A stretch of 64,000 nt of DNA from Carallia brachiata (Eukaryota > Streptophyta > Magnoliopsida > Malpighiales > Rhizophoraceae). Below are positions 46,563 through 57,951 of the stretch, piece after piece. The notes below the pieces were generated by a model, which did not search any database, had not been told where the DNA came from, and worked only from the letters and a program-made list of their open reading frames with translations. Numbering within the stretch: the stretch's first letter is position 1; each line of letters begins with the position of its first letter. The stretch is taken from contig JADCRB010000069.1 of the NCBI GenBank assembly GCA_021464245.1, forward strand, positions 4,527,909 through 4,591,908, read 5' to 3'. Position numbers and translations under genes: made by a program.

Positions 46563-48404
46563 TCACACTCATAATCTAATAACAACAAGAACCATAAAAT
46601 CAGAACACTGTGAAACTGGAGGTACCCTCTTCTTCAAATAATTTTGCATTTTCATCTTGTTCCATCTTTTTTTTTTTCCAGGTACATTTAAAATTGTAAA
46701 AGTATTTTTATACATATTTTTGTGAGATTTAAATGAACAGCTCAAAATTAACAAATAAATTTCGTGCATATGTTTCATATTCTACTTAGTGAAACGTACT
46801 TGTAACTTTTCCTTTAATTTAACACAGCATATGTTTCATATACAAATAAATTTTCATTTAATACAGCAAACGATTTTGTTCCATCCATCAGTGAAACGTA
46901 CTTGTAACTTTTCCTGTACAACATGAAATCGAGTTATTTCGTCAATACCTATCCTTCATTGTATCGGACCCAAATTTGTTATGTTAACAATGGTATCTTC
47001 TTCAAGCACTACACCTTTCGTCAAAGGGTTTGATTTATTACGACTATTTTTTTTTTTTTGGGTACATATATTCGTACTACTAATATTGATATAATAGGAG
47101 ACGCCCGTTCTTTTTAATATTTATAGCTTCTTCGGCAAAGGATTTTGATTTGTTTCACGTATTTGAAGCAAATTAGAAAATCAACAAATCATCGTAACTT
47201 TTTTTGAAGAATTCATTATAATTAACTGTTATACAATGGGACAAAGTGGTGCACGAAACGTAATCACGAAATTGGTTTGTCCACTTTTATTTATTTAGTT
47301 ATTTTTTTGGGTTGGTTATCTACTCACCCACAATTGGATATCTTATTCGGCTTCACTGGCTTGAAAAATTATTAGTCTTTCCACTATTAGAGAATGGATA
47401 CGCGATTGTTCGCAAGGCCCCTCAGGATCAAAAGTTGCTTACATAATCATAGCATTTCCGGTGATGTGATGGGTGCCCCTTTGAGCCCAAAAATTAAACA
47501 GAGTAACTACACAAATAAAGAAAGAATCAATACAATCAAAAATAATTAATAATATAATATCATCTTTATATATTTTTTCTCTCATTATTAATTCATTTTT
47601 GTACTATTCTACTATTATCTGTGTTATTTTATTAATCATATTCAATTGTTTTCATCTAACAATTATTTTCTTTGTAAAAGTAAAGTGGCACTATTTGCAG
47701 GGCTAAGCAACAAATTCACATATATTTTATTTAGCTTTGTGCCGTGTAAATGGTTAATGAAAACACAACTCAGTATTATATTTACAAGTTGATTCCAAAT
47801 AACAAAATTATTATATGTTAGCTAAAAGTTGTTTTTTAAAGGGGAAAAAAAGCCGATGAAAACTGGGGTTTCCTTGAAACGATTGGCTACTTGATTTTAG
47901 AAACCAAGCACAATTAGGTTCAGGTGGAAACACAGGCATAAAATAGAATCCTAACCAATCCCGAACCATTTCAGTTCATGCTTGTCAATTTTTAAAGCCA
48001 AAAATGAACAGACACAGTTCACGATCTTAACTCAATCAATTATTGAATTTGTGGGGAACGTGTGGTACACACTCTCTTGCAATGGGGTCCTGTAAGGCTG
48101 TAAAGGACAAAAGCTGCAAACTTGCTGGTTGGTGTAGCAAGCGGGAGCGTGTTGCAGAAACCATGAAAATTCATAAATTCTTGCTGGTGACGGTTAGTAA
48201 AGCGGACATATAATAATATAAATTATGAGATTATAAAATATATATTTAATTTTTTAAAAAGATAAATTAAATATTAGATATAATTAAATAAATTATGTGT
48301 CTTTTATTTATTAATTCTCAAATGACCAAGTAATCAAACTCAGTACTATAATGTAAAAATAAATTGAAAATAACATTATTTTAAAAGAACATTATGTGTT
48401 TTCT

Positions 48405-48409
<5 letters not shown>

Positions 48410-48451
<42 letters not shown>
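48410..48451. repeat. (AT)n microsatellite
   Basis: About 20 uninterrupted TA units, the longest dinucleotide run in the window. Confidence 0.9.
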
Positions 48452-48453
<2 letters not shown>

Positions 48454-48943
48454 AAAAATACAAAGTGATCCTCGAATCCGTCACGGCAACACCAAGCTAA
48501 CATTTCTTATTTAACTAAAGAATGAACTAAATTGGATACCGATATATAATTATAAGTTCAAAACTAAATATTTGTTTTTGGTACGTCAAATGCAAGAAAT
48601 AAAAGAAAGCTAACTACTAAGAGAAAATATGCCCTGACAATCGTCATCCAATATAGAACTAATACCTGAAGGCAGAAACTTTAAAAGGGTTCTGTCAGTC
48701 CCACTTGATACCTTTTATTTGACCAAGAAATCTACACATTATTTTTTTTACACAACACATGCTATAGGATTATATTCTAGGTTTGTAATTTTTAAATTGT
48801 TCGATTAATGTTTTTTAATGTTTTTGTTCAATTAAGGTTAAATGTATATCATTTACAATTAATGTTAAATCTATATTTATCAACCTAGCTCTGTAATTTT
48901 TAAATTATTGTTCCATTAATGTTAGAAACTTTAAGAATGGTAA

Positions 48944-49792
48944 AGGTTACTCGGTTTGATGATGTGGCATAAGGGCTCCACTGCCAAGTCAGATCCTAAT
49001 ATTCCCCCTCCGTCGAGCCAATCTCCAGCCCCACGCGCACCCTTCTTCTTTCTGTCTCTCCTCATGTCGCGCTGCTTCGTTGCTTATTCCCTTTATTTAT
49101 TTATTTATTTTTTGTAGCTTTCCCATATTTAAACTAATTACTCAAGAGAAGGAGAATAATTGAAGAGATGTGAGTTCGAACTCTCGATTTTGTCCTTATT
49201 AATATGATATTAATATCGTTTGATTTGAAAACTCACTGCTTCGTTACTGAAAACCCTAAATACACCTGTCCAAATCTTCCCAAAATGGCTTGCAATTCAC
49301 ATATCAGAAAGCCATTTCTAGACAAAGAAGAAAGAATAAGAGACAGAGAGATAAGACAGGTCTCAGCTATCCACAACAGCAGACCCTCATTGCCGCCTCC
49401 CCACCTCCGCCGCCGGCCAGCAACTACATCTCCGGAAGTTCCTCCTCTGGCTGGCCCTCAACCTTTTTCTCCCCTACGCTCGATCAAAGATTAATCTCTC
49501 TCTGCCTCCGCCACTTTGTTTTCCAAATTGGTCCAGTCTCAGAAGGCTATGATTCATTTTCTGATGAAGTCTTTCTCAGAAGCCAGTCTCAGAATCGCAG
49601 ACCAATTTGGGAAGATTTGGACAAGAAAATTCAGCGTTTTCGAGAACGGGACAACAAGCGGTTGCGATGGGAGGAGAGACGGAAAGAGCGGTGCACGCGC
49701 GCGTGCGGCGGGAGAATGACTCAACAGCTAGAGAACCATTAGGGATCTGACTTGGCAGTGGGGCCCATGTGCCACTAATCAAACTAACCGTA
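48944..49792. mobile_element. Inverted-repeat element enclosing an ORF
   Basis: Left arm 48944-48996 and right arm 49743-49792 are near-perfect inverted copies centred on ctccactgccaagtcagatcc and ggatctgacttggcagtggg. The arms enclose about 740 bases, GC-richer than the surroundings. Inside is an ORF at 49290-49742 (150 residues) with a Pro-rich middle and a basic end (DLDKKIQRFRERDNKRLRWEERR) but no known domain. The structure is compatible with a gene-carrying non-autonomous DNA transposon. No target duplication was identified, so this is tentative. Confidence 0.45.
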
Positions 49793-50634
49793 AACATCAG
49801 AAGATCCGAACGGACAAATTTTTTAAACGAAAATGCCACCGTATCAAAAAAATTGTTCAACGATTTTAGTTAAATGCAATAGTCCTAAATTTTTAAAACG
49901 ACGTCTATATTTTTTCCAATAAAAAAAAGTACATGAAAGTAATTTTAGATTACAAAAGATAAAAGTGTCAATATAAAAAATAAAGATATCGTTGTATTCA
50001 AATAAAATTCTCAGACAAAATCTTTCAGTACTGTAGTACTGTAGCAATATCCTTCTTTTAATTTACTCACCTTAATTGGACAACTTGAAAATTGCAGACT
50101 TAGATTGACAAAATCATAGAAGTTGTTGAGAAGCTCTAAGTAGATTTATTAACTGCAAGCACATTCCTTATCCTCTATTGTCAAACTTTCGCTGTCTCAA
50201 CAAGCTCTATGTAGATTTGTTGCACAAAAATCAAAAGAAAAAAAAAGAAGGCAAGAATCATCAAAATTAAGAACGTTCTTGAAAATTTTTGCTGACAGTA
50301 AACGGAAAATTGTAATGTTAATGACAGCTAAATGTGTGCGCATTGCATCAAGATGGGTAAAATTAAATTATTGCCGGATATTCATGAAAAAACAAAGATT
50401 ATTGACTTTTAACTGGTCCAAGCCCTATATATCTTCAGGTTTTGTGATGAAAATTGTGTGCTTTATTCCTTTTTATTTTCTCTTTGTATAAAGGTTCTTC
50501 TAGGATTAGCTGTTCATAATCTTCAAAACTAGTTAAATATTCAAAATATTATGATATAACCTCAAATTCTGTTTTCTGAGGCCTGGAGAATGATGTTCCT
50601 AACTTGTCCAAGTATACATTGATTGCAAGCTTTA
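49793..50634. other. Spacer before the third WAT1 locus
   Basis: AT-rich DNA. The distal part (from about 50500) probably contains the 3' trailer of the minus-strand WAT1 locus. No gene is supported. Confidence 0.4.
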
Positions 50635-53154
50635 CTATGCTTCTTCACTGGCATTGCAGTCATTGCCCTGCAAAAGAGGGGTGTTTCTGTTGGATGATTC
50701 TGTGCTGCAAGTTTTTGTTTCCGGAGGAATATTCTTCTCTTTGATTTGTCCCCATATCACAGCATAAAATCCAAGTGCAATAATGACTGAACCAATGCCA
50801 CTGCATTCCATAAAGTTCAAATTTTCAATAGTTTGAACTAATCATGAAACAAGGTGGGTTCCGCAATTTGAATTTTGATCAAATTGAGGACTTAAGTCAG
50901 ACCAGACCAGCGTCAAAATTAAGTACCTGCCAAGGTAAAGGGTATCACCAAGGAATGTGACTGTCATAAACACTGCAATTGCAATCCCCAAAGGCCTGAA
51001 CATGGCTACATATACAGGCCCCTTCTTGTGCAAGCACCATGTGTCAACAGCAATGCGGAACAACTCCCAAATATCGCCTGAAATGATTCCAAATCAATAT
51101 TTTAGCAATGCAAATCATATAAATCCGTATCTAAAGAGATCATTAGTGAACCCTTGCAGGTTGCTCTACTGCTGTTAATCCAAACAGCTTCACGACACCG
51201 ATGTTTGCAGCAAATGATTACAGCAGAGTTTGGCGGGAGTTACTAAGTTACCATAAATCAACAACGTACATAGTATCTTTGAAAGTGTAATCAAAATAAT
51301 TGACAGATTAAAGGCCTTTGAGGCAATGGCAGGTCAAGTTAACTATTGCTGTGTGGATTTTTATTCTTTTCTCACCATTACACAATGGAAATTATTTCAA
51401 TATCAAGATTCAATTTCCAGGCAGATGGATCCCTTTCGAAAAAGAGTGCGAATACTGCACTTTGAATTGTAATGAAGAAGGTGAAAATCCTTCACAGTCG
51501 CCCCCTGAAAATGTAAATCAACAATCAATCAGCAGTCAGTCGTCTCAGCTTTTAAACTGAACTTTCACATCTGCGTCGCTGAAATATCCTCTTTCACCTG
51601 CAAAATGTTCCAAATTGCACCTCCAAATGAAGCGAGTGCAAGGAGAAAACCTCCCAAAATCCAGTTTGATTGTGTTGATAGAACGAGTTGATGATCAGGA
51701 TTAGAAGTTGAAATCATCAAAATTGAAGGGCCTTTATAGAGAGTCACAATTAATGCTCCTGTCACAGACACAACTGCCCCTAATGACTTGGCTGCTTGAT
51801 CTTCTTAAACTAAAAGATTCCATTCTGATATTTTGAAAAAACATAAGGAAAAACCAAGTCACTATAAAAATTTAACAATCATACAAATCACTTATTTTTA
51901 GAGTGTATTTAGTACGCAGATTAAATAAAATGATATAAAATAATATAAATTAATATGGTATAAGGTAAGACAAATTACTAATTTATATTATATTTAAATA
52001 ACAATAAATAATATAAAATAATTATTTTATCAAATGTTCAGATAGTATATGACAGAATAAAATGATTTTTTTTATTTTTATAAAAAATTGACTTATATTT
52101 ATTATTAATTTTAATATTTTTTATTAAAAATTGGGAGAAGAGAGAGGAAGGATGAGAGAGACAAGAAAAGAGAGAGAGGTGTGGGAGGAAAAAGAGAGAG
52201 GAAGGAGGAGAGAAAAAAGAAAAAGTGAGAGAATGAGAGAGAGAGCTGGGAGGAGGAAGAGGAAAATATGAAAGAAATAAGTTTTTTTAATTTTATATTA
52301 ATTTAAAAAATATTTAAAATTTATTTTAATTAAAAAAATATTTTAATAAATATATAATTTATTAATATTAATTTATAAGGTAGAATAAATTAATCTATGA
52401 AATAAAAGAGATAATATTATTCTATTTTTGTGAGATAATAAATTTATATTAGTCTGTCATATACTTATTTTATCAATCAATAAAATATAGACTAAAATAA
52501 AATAATTAACTTCTACTCTATATTATCTTTATCTTATTCCATAAAATAAACGCCCCCTTCATCCCTCAATGATTTTAATGTGTAGAAGCAGACTTTTGGT
52601 AATGCCTACCTGAAAAAAACAGCAAGCAGAAAAGTGAAAATAGGGCGAAGATTACCCATAGCAAATGCAAGAGTTGGGGAACTCCAGCTGATGCCAGTGA
52701 GATACACTGTCTGCCCAATACTCCTGCAACAGAAATGTTTTTCAGCCTATAACACCTGTTTGAAGAACAGAAAACCACTAGTTTTACAGGTTCTGCAGTT
52801 TTCATGTTACCCTGTTAAGGCACTAAGGAAGAATCTACAGAGAAGAGAAAATGTCAGAGAACCTCGCTTCTTCCTGCAAAAGTGAGGTCAAATTCAGTGG
52901 CCAATTGTTGCCATAAGAACATCATCACGAGATGAAAATGGAAGGGAAAAAGAGAAAGAAAGACACCTGCGGAAGATGAAGTAAGGTAAGAGGAGGAGGG
53001 TAGCAAGAGCATTGCAGTAGACAACAGAAACAAACTGGCTCATTCCTTTAGACAAGGCAGCTTTGCCTATTGTGGACAGACCCACATCTGTGCACTCCAC
53101 TGTTATCATTGCTGCAAAGGGTACCATTTCCCACATCCAAGAATCAAACCCCAT
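50635..53154 (-). pseudogene. WAT1-related / UMAMIT transporter, degenerate third copy (C)
   Basis: All seven exon positions of the family can be found: 52967-53154, 52811-52873, 52610-52723, 51598-51824, 51376-51504, 50927-51077 and 50635-50800. Exons 1-3 and 7 read well (MGFDSWMWEMVPFAAMITVEC; SWSSPTLAFAMGNL; GFYAVIWGQIKEK). Exon 4 is frameshifted after SLRRSSSQ, consistent with loss of one 5-base ccaag unit. Exon 5 is 129 bases against 159 in copy B and reads out of frame to a stop. Exon 6 is 151 bases against 152 and loses frame after IFGS. It is clearly diverged from copies A and B, so it is an older paralogue. A MITE-like insertion sits in its third intron. Confidence 0.75.
51899..52556. 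mobile_element. MITE-like element with GA-rich core in the WAT1-C intron
   Basis: The left end (gagtgtatttagtacgcaga) and the inverted right end (gggggcgtttattttatgga) are similar, and both continue into ataaaataatataa-type sequence. A GA-rich core lies at about 52130-52265. Ends starting GGG(T/C)GTTT recall PIF/Harbinger-type MITEs. A target duplication could not be fixed. Confidence 0.4.
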
Positions 53155-55822
53155 TATTCTCCCTGCAATTCCAGGATGATCTGCAAACTCTACCAAGTCA
53201 GAGAGAGAGAGAGAGAGAGAGATGCAGAGAGTGTTTCTTAGCATATAAAGAAAGCCAAAACACTAAACAGACAAGTGAAGTAATGTTGTGACATGTGAGT
53301 TGTACGTAGAAATTAAAAAATCAATAAAATAGTGATGATATGACCTGTACATAGAATAATGGTTTGGCTCCAAATTGCACGATGGAGGGAATCAAAGATT
53401 AGTGGGAAGTAGCCTTAAAGACCTTAACACAATTAACTAATACAATGTAACATGATTTGGTTCCATTAACATTTTGTTTATGGCTACTTGCTATGGAAAA
53501 ATGAGTTTATTAAGCACAACGACAAGTCGTATACCATTTTGTTATTGGTTCCAGTCTTCCAGATGTGTCATTTTAACTGGACTCACAACCACAAATAGGC
53601 ATTGTATAACCAGTGCGAACGGCACGTCGGTCTGCAGAGACCTCGGATGACCAACTCGGAAGCTTTTCCTCCGAGGGTAGCTGACGCGTCAGTTGTCCGG
53701 CAGATATCTGCGGCTGACATGTCGGTTACAGGAGATTTGTTACCCATTAGAATTCCAATTGTCGAAGTGAAATTACTGTGTCCCTGGTTGGAAGAAGAAA
53801 ACCTACTCAGTTGCTCTTTTCCCTTTCTTTGCATCGCCAAACGAAGTTCCCGGGAACGGCTAGGCCAAGGCGGAGTTGTATTCCTTGTAAGGTTTGAGAA
53901 AGATTCAATCTTTTCGAAATAATCTTAAGAGTTGTCATGTAAATTGGACCTCTAGAATGGAAGTTGTTCTCCTTTTTCGTCTCTCTTTCTTCTTGTGCTT
54001 CTTTAAATTGGAGGTTGAAATTATTGTTTCTTCTTACTGAAACTGAAAGGTCAGACGATAGAAGATAGAATCGAATTGTAACATATTTTTCCCAGTCTAA
54101 AAAAGCACATAGAATTGTACCTGATCATTAAGTAGAGCCAAACTTTGTGACAAAAATTTGGTTGATTTGACAAAACAACTTTTGAGAACCGTCTTTGGCT
54201 GCAGATTTGTTGAATATGTTCGAGGTTTTCCTTCCAAAATTGTTACTTTACGCAAACCCTTCAGATCCATTAAATGGTAATGCAGAGCGTCGTTGGTGAT
54301 GAAGGACAAGAAGCAAAATGAAGAGAAGGTCAAAGTTGGAAACTTTACTGTTTATCATATTTATGTAGGCTATATTGAAAATTTTTAGCCTTATACGTCT
54401 GTGTTTTCCCGAGAGGCATTATTGAGCTCCTTTAATTGGCAGCGCCCCATTTGGAAGCTGATCTTCAGTTCTTTGTTCTATCAACTTTGATATACTTGCA
54501 GCTTTGATATCAGGTACTGGGGAATTAGATTCATGCATTGGAAGCACTTCAAGTGGGGACAATGTTGCTGCTGATGCAGACCCCTGAGGCCCTGGCCTAT
54601 TATTAGATTTAATCAAGGCAACGTTTGCCTGCCCCATTTTTTTATTCTTACAAAGATTATTTTTCTAGTCCATTCAATTGCTTGAAAATTGACGAATAGA
54701 TTCGAATGCACTGTCTATCGGCCACACTGGATATAGTGGAATTCTGAACAAGGAAACCAATAGATAATTCAATAAATTGGAACTTTCCATCTTTTGTTCC
54801 GGGTCTTACATGATATGCTTTTGGAATTATCCGTTTAGGTAAGCAATTTTGTTGGCTGATTTTAACAAGGTATTGACATTTTTGGTTTTGGGGACTGGAG
54901 AGTTATGCTGAGCAAGGTCTTGCTAACCTGGGGCCTGTGTCTGTACCCATGTGCCGCCATAGGTTCTTCAGGAATTATAAAAGTGAGATACACACTAAAG
55001 GCCCATGATTTGTAGAAACCTACGAATAGAATGAGAAGCCTGTGCATAAGGCCGAACATGGGATGTATGAACCAGGGGTCTCATCCTGAGAAAAACTTTG
55101 TCCAAGTTAATTGGCATGTCAGTTTCAAGACATCGTGCATGCTGCACTTCCGGTCGATTCGCCAAAAAAAAAAAAAAAGGCTGCTTAAAAGAAACTACCA
55201 TATAGGAAGTAGTTAAATTTTTTGAAAGGGATCGTGAGAAATCACATTCATGGTATGTGACCCCTTCAGAATGCAACCCCGGCCATAATGAAGTTACTAA
55301 TATAAAAATAACAAAGCTTGAGGTAGAGCTGCAAATGTGAGTCCCAGCCTCCCAGGAGCGACCAAGCAACGATAAAAATTTGTCGGAGACAATTTCTTAG
55401 GCATTTTCATTCCACCATATGCCGTACCAGCCGACAAATCTGCAATATCAAAATTCAAATGGTTGAACTTCATTAACATTCTCCCAGCTATAGAAAACAA
55501 GGCAGATGCGGCAGATTTAGCCTCGCGATTTACATCAGAAAGCGGCATTGTGCTGTGAAAGAGAAGATGAAGTACATGTGATGCTCATTTTTCTTCTGTT
55601 TTGAAAATGACTTTTTGCAGAACTACGTGCATAGTTCTATAGCTGCCGGCACCTTCTTCTCATTGTGGAATCAGCCGATTGGCACTAAAACAAATGCGGC
55701 AGTCAATTGAACATTGGGATTTTCTTCATATATAAGTAACATTCTGACTAACCACTGCAATCATTTGCATATTAAAACTGCAATCATTTGGGATTTTCCC
55801 CCCAAAACACTTATCTTCCATT
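53155..55822. other. Intergenic region with unassigned ORFs
   Basis: A GA microsatellite (53200-53222) lies in the leader of the WAT1-C locus. Three candidate ORFs have no recognised domain: 53602-53922 (+, 106 residues), 54419-54637 (-, 72 residues, starting MGQANVALIKSNNRP) and 55297-55548 (-, 83 residues, starting MPLSDVNREAKSAASALF). The two minus-strand ORFs have ordinary amino-acid composition and could be exons of one small or decayed gene at about 54419-55548. The exon chain could not be proved. Confidence 0.3.
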
Positions 55823-57951
55823 ATGGATCAAACCAATTTCTTTGCATTGTTAACTTCATTTTGTCTCCTCTTACACACAACAAACTCTGCAGTCAACGAT
55901 GACGTTAAGAACTTGCTGATTAACTTTCTTGCAAAACTGAATGGCACTATCAGCCTGCCCGATCCTAGTTTTGGTTGGAGCAATGCCACAGACCCTTGCC
56001 AGGGAGGGTGGAAGGGCATTAAGTGTAATGGTGATTCTGTGACGGATATAACGCTTAGGGGGTCCAGTCTTTCTGGGGTTTTTGATGCAGGCTCTCTTTG
56101 TAATGCACAAGCTCTTGCCACATTTCTCACTAAAATTAGGCTTGAAGACAACTTTATTGCTGGACAGCTCCCAGCTGAGATTGCAAACTGCAAAAGTCTC
56201 GCCTTTTTGCTTATAGGTAATAATCAATTTTCTGGAAATCTTCCCGACACACTTTCCAGGTTAAGTAATCTGAAAAGACTCGACATTTCAAACAACAAGT
56301 TCTCTGGCAACTTGCCAGCATTGTCCAGGATTTCAGGCCTTAAAATTTTTCTTGCTGAGCATAACCAGCTTACAGGTGAAATACCCAACTTCGACTTCTC
56401 AAATTTAGACAGGTTAAATCTTTCTTTCAACAATTTCAGTGATCCTATTCCAGACACCAAGGGACGGTTCAATGAAAGCAGCTTCATAAACAATCCTGGG
56501 TTATGGGGGCCTCCACTGCCAAAACATTGCTCATCCTCAGACCCCAATAAGCCAACAAGTCTTGCAGATGATGCAGGGGAGAACTCAAAAGGGAAATCAA
56601 AAAAGGAAATCCTTACGTATTCCAGCTATGTCATACTAGGCTTGGTTTTTATAGCCGTCCTTGTTATCAGGATCTTTCAAAGAATGAAGAAAGAAGGGTT
56701 AGACACAGATAGCAGAGTTGATACAGAAAGCAAGATTGTATCAAATGATGGTAGTTTCAACAACCCTAGTGCTCGATCCAGCATTCACAAAAATGGGGCA
56801 AACACATCAGAATTCTCAGCCAATTCAACTGATAGTATATTTACTACCTCTTCACTTCTAGTTATTACAAGTCCTATTGTGAATGGACTAAAATTCGATG
56901 ACTTGCTCAGAGCTCCTGCTGAGTTGCTTGGAAGAGGAAAACATGGAAGCCTTTATACGGTCAAGCTTCAGGATAGAATACATTTAGCTGTTAAAAGAAT
57001 TAAGGATTGGGCAATATCAAGAAGTGAATTTAAGCTGAGGATGCAAAGGTTGTCCCAAGTGAAGCATCCAAATGTACTGCCACCTCTTGCCTTCTACTCG
57101 TCCACGCAAGAGAAGCTATTGGTCTATGAATATCAACGGAATGGAAGTCTCCTCAAGCTTATCCAAGGTAACTGCATAATTTTTGGCTTTTCATGTAAAT
57201 TGGTAGTCCATTCACAGAAAATCATTTGCAAAATGCACAATTACTAGATATTTACTTCCAGGTGAGACACATGTATAAACATAATGCAATAGCGCCATGA
57301 GTAAATGTCTTTCTGTCCAACACTACGTAAAAGATTATGTTTTCTGCGATGCTACATGAATTCTCAGGAATCCAAAAGGGCCGAGCATTTGACTGGCCAA
57401 GCAGACTTGGTGTAGCAGCTACTATTGCTGAGGCATTGGCCTTCATGCACCAGGAGCTTTTCGATGATGGGATTGCTCATGACAATCTAAAATCCTCCAA
57501 TATCTTGATGGATAAAAGGATGGCGCCTTGCATAAGTGAATATGGCCTTAAGGTTGTTGTCAATCGAGAATCTTCTGCAGTTGCCAATGTTAATGCTTTT
57601 AGAGACACACAATCGGTTGCCTTCCAGGCAGACATTTATGGGTTTGGAGTGATTCTGCTTGAGCTGATTACTGGGAAGCTGATGCACGATGATGGAATGG
57701 ACCTGGCTTCATGGGTCCAAGCAGTTGTTAGGGAAGAATGGACAGCAGAGGTTTTTGACAAATCCCTTGTATTAGAAGGCGCAAGAGAAGACAGAATGGT
57801 GAACTTGCTTTGGGTGGCTCTAAAATGTATTGACAAATCTCCAGAACATAGGCCCCGTACGAACCAAGTTGCTCAAATGATCAATACTTTAAAGGAGGAA
57901 GAAGAAAGATCTGTAGCACTGAGCCAGCAGACAATGGGAACTCCAACATGA
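55823..57951 (+). CDS. LRR receptor-like protein with inactive kinase domain
   Basis: Two exons (55823-57167 and 57368-57951, phase 1) encode 642 residues. In order: signal peptide (1-22), LRR N-terminal cap with CQGGWKGIKC, a few LRRs (about 100-205), transmembrane helix (about 263-283), Ser/Asn-rich juxtamembrane segment, and a kinase-like domain (about 360-630). The P-loop (GRGKHGSLY, 370-378) and the AVK lysine (K391) are kept. The catalytic-loop HRD reads H486-D-N, and the DFG position reads SEYGL (505-509). It is therefore a pseudokinase of the probable inactive receptor kinase group (At2g26730-like; pollen receptor kinase relatives), likely to signal by scaffolding at the plasma membrane. 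The start is the first ATG of the frame and gives a good signal peptide. Confidence 0.9.

Larger units (their letters stand above)
42585..48150. repeat. Segmental duplication, copy B
   Basis: Counterpart of 26380-40090. The left breakpoint lies inside what was DEG9 exon 8 (about 42588, before gtttgacctggaataccaac). The right edge is near 48150, where similarity to 40085 fades. Lacking the LTR element and MITE of copy A, it gives a better view of the original unit of about 5.5 kb. Confidence 0.85.
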
